Origin: Pseudaestuariivita sp.
Lineage (GTDB): Bacteria > Pseudomonadota > Alphaproteobacteria > Rhodobacterales > Rhodobacteraceae
Length of the DNA stretch: 6,995 bases
NCBI GenBank assembly: GCA_020629995.1
Contig: JAHDCH010000007.1
Location: 18,775 to 25,769, forward strand
Direction: 5' to 3'
Position numbers and translations under genes: made by a program. Shown one piece after another: positions 5,929-6,995 of this stretch. Below the pieces are notes generated by a model. That model saw only the letters and a list, made by a program, of their open reading frames with translations, did not search any database and was not told where the DNA came from. How positions within the stretch are numbered: position 1 is the first letter of the stretch; each line of letters opens with the position of its first letter.

Positions 5929-6995
5929 CTACTCTGCCGCGGCCTTTGCATCCTCGCCTCCGGCACGAATTTGCTCCCACAATGCCGTGCGGCGCGCGGC
6001 GGCCTTCTCGGCATTGGCCATCTTGACCGGGCCAAACCCGCGAATCTGCCTCGGCAAATCCAGCAATTCCTGTACAAGCGGCCGAGTTGCCGGCGTGATC
6101 AGCGGCTGCACGTCCTTCAGATCCTGCAGGTAATCCTTGATCAGCTGCCGTTCCATGCGCCGCTCGGCGGTATAGCCAAAGGGATCAAGCGGCGTGCCGC
6201 GCAGGCGCTTCAACCGGCTGAGCATGCGGAAGGACCAAACGCTGCCCGCGCCATATTCTACCTTGGCCGGACGACCATCCGGGCCCGGTTTCGATTTGTG
6301 CGGCGGCGCAAGGTGATAGGTCAGGCTGAAATCGCCATCAAACACCTCGCGGGCCTTGTCCTGTGTCGTGCACAGCAGGCGGGCGACCTCGTATTCGTCC
6401 TTGTACGCCATCAGCTTGTGCAGATTGACCACAACGGTCTCTTTCAGGTCGGGGTCAGCCACGTCTGCCACCCGGGTGGCAAACCTCTTGGCGTAAGCCG
6501 CGCTTTGGTAGGTGGTCAGGTGCGCGACCCGGGCCGCGATCCGCTCGTCAAGCGTTGTGGGCAAATGCACCACGTTGGGCGCTGTCAGGGCGGCGGCGTC
6601 TTGCGGAAACAGCACCGCCCAGCGGCCAATGTCGAAGGCACGCAGGTTCTTTTCGGTCGCGGCGCCGTTCAGCTCGATCGCCTGCCGGATCGCCGCCAGC
6701 GGCAGCGGCAAAAGCCCCTTCTGCCATGCCCCGCCCAGCACCATCATGTTGGAAAAGATGCTGTCGCCCATGGTCGCCTTGGCAAGATCGGTGGCATCAA
6801 ACAGGTCCAGCCGCTCGCGCAGACGCGCTTCAAGAGAAACCTGCAAATCCTTGTGCGGAATGCGGAATTCGGTGTCTCGGGTGAAATCACCGGTCACGAT
6901 CTCATGGCTGTTGACGACTGCGCCGGTGCGCCCTTGCGCTGTCAGGCCCAGCGTTTTGGCCCCGGCCGACACAACCAGATCGCCGCCAATCAGCG
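5929..6995 (-). CDS. Indolepyruvate ferredoxin oxidoreductase, C-terminal part (5' end outside window)
   Basis: C-terminal 354 residues of a fused alpha/beta-type indolepyruvate ferredoxin oxidoreductase, usually over 1,100 residues long in proteobacteria. The enzyme decarboxylates aryl pyruvates such as indolepyruvate to acyl-CoA with ferredoxin as electron acceptor. The frame is open to the right edge and begins within the gamma domain at LIGGDLVVSAGAKTLGL, so the GTG at 6972 inside it is not a true start. Further family signatures are GRTGAVVNSHE and GDFTRDTEF, then a C-terminal domain with DEYEVARL, LAPP and DPFGYTAERR. The thiamine-diphosphate and iron-sulfur domains would lie outside the window and cannot be checked. 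The end is polar and alanine-rich. The acyltransferase gene follows after 56 bases and may share its transcript. Confidence 0.93.
   Translation of the reverse strand, partial: LIGGDLVVSAGAKTLGLTAQGRTGAVVNSHEIVTGDFTRDTEFRIPHKDLQVSLEARLRERLDLFDATDLAKATMGDSIFSNMMVLGGAWQKGLLPLPLAAIRQAIELNGAATEKNLRAFDIGRWAVLFPQDAAALTAPNVVHLPTTLDERIAARVAHLTTYQSAAYAKRFATRVADVADPDLKETVVVNLHKLMAYKDEYEVARLLCTTQDKAREVFDGDFSLTYHLAPPHKSKPGPDGRPAKVEYGAGSVWSFRMLSRLKRLRGTPLDPFGYTAERRMERQLIKDYLQDLKDVQPLITPATRPLVQELLDLPRQIRGFGPVKMANAEKAAARRTALWEQIRAGGEDAKAAAE

Noticed and set aside
5873..5980. N-terminal extension of the acyltransferase
   Set aside because: It overlaps the end of the oxidoreductase gene, and the strong AGGAGG before 5872 marks the later start.
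4988..6133. 381-codon open frame on the plus strand
   Set aside because: Antisense to the acyltransferase and oxidoreductase genes, without any recognisable domain; explained by high third-position GC.
1..6995. tRNA, rRNA, CRISPR array, insertion sequence or attachment site
   Set aside because: No such structure was found. No direct repeats flank the holin/endolysin cassette, so recent transposition is not supported.

Overview
The window reads as chromosomal DNA of an alphaproteobacterium of the Rhodobacteraceae (Roseobacter-type). The basis is high G+C with strong third-position GC, a fused indolepyruvate ferredoxin oxidoreductase, System I cytochrome c maturation genes, and a holin/GH108 muramidase pair of the kind linked to Rhodobacterales gene transfer agents (GTAs). 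Genus and species cannot be read from it. All eight supported genes lie on the minus strand, so transcription runs from the right edge to the left. The long plus-strand open frames are shadows of these genes.

Right to left: (1) 6995-5929, the C-terminal part of an indolepyruvate ferredoxin oxidoreductase, cut by the window edge. (2) 5872-4994, a PlsC-like lysophospholipid acyltransferase. (3) 4989-4180, glutamate racemase (murI). (4) 4153-3125, N-acetyl-gamma-glutamyl-phosphate reductase (argC). (5) 3117-2674, the heme chaperone ccmE. (6) 2597-1986, a GH108 N-acetylmuramidase endolysin, overlapping (7) 1995-1411, a GTA-type holin. (8) 1334-1, cytochrome c heme lyase subunit ccmF, cut by the left edge after 444 residues. 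Gaps are 4 to 77 bases, so no stretch over 300 bases lacks a gene.

The window joins envelope and amino-acid housekeeping (acyltransferase, murI, argC) to a cytochrome c maturation block (ccmE, ccmF). Between ccmE and ccmF sits a two-gene lysis cassette: a muramidase without a signal peptide and a small membrane protein that would let it through the inner membrane. This matches the lysis module that releases GTA particles in Rhodobacterales, which is known to lie away from the GTA structural cluster. No capsid, terminase or tail gene is visible. The cassette is bordered on both sides by short non-coding segments with inverted repeats: a possible folded leader with a CtrA-like half-site before the endolysin, and a perfect 10-bp hairpin directly against the ccmF start codon. 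These borders and the tandem start codons of the holin are the most unusual parts of the window.
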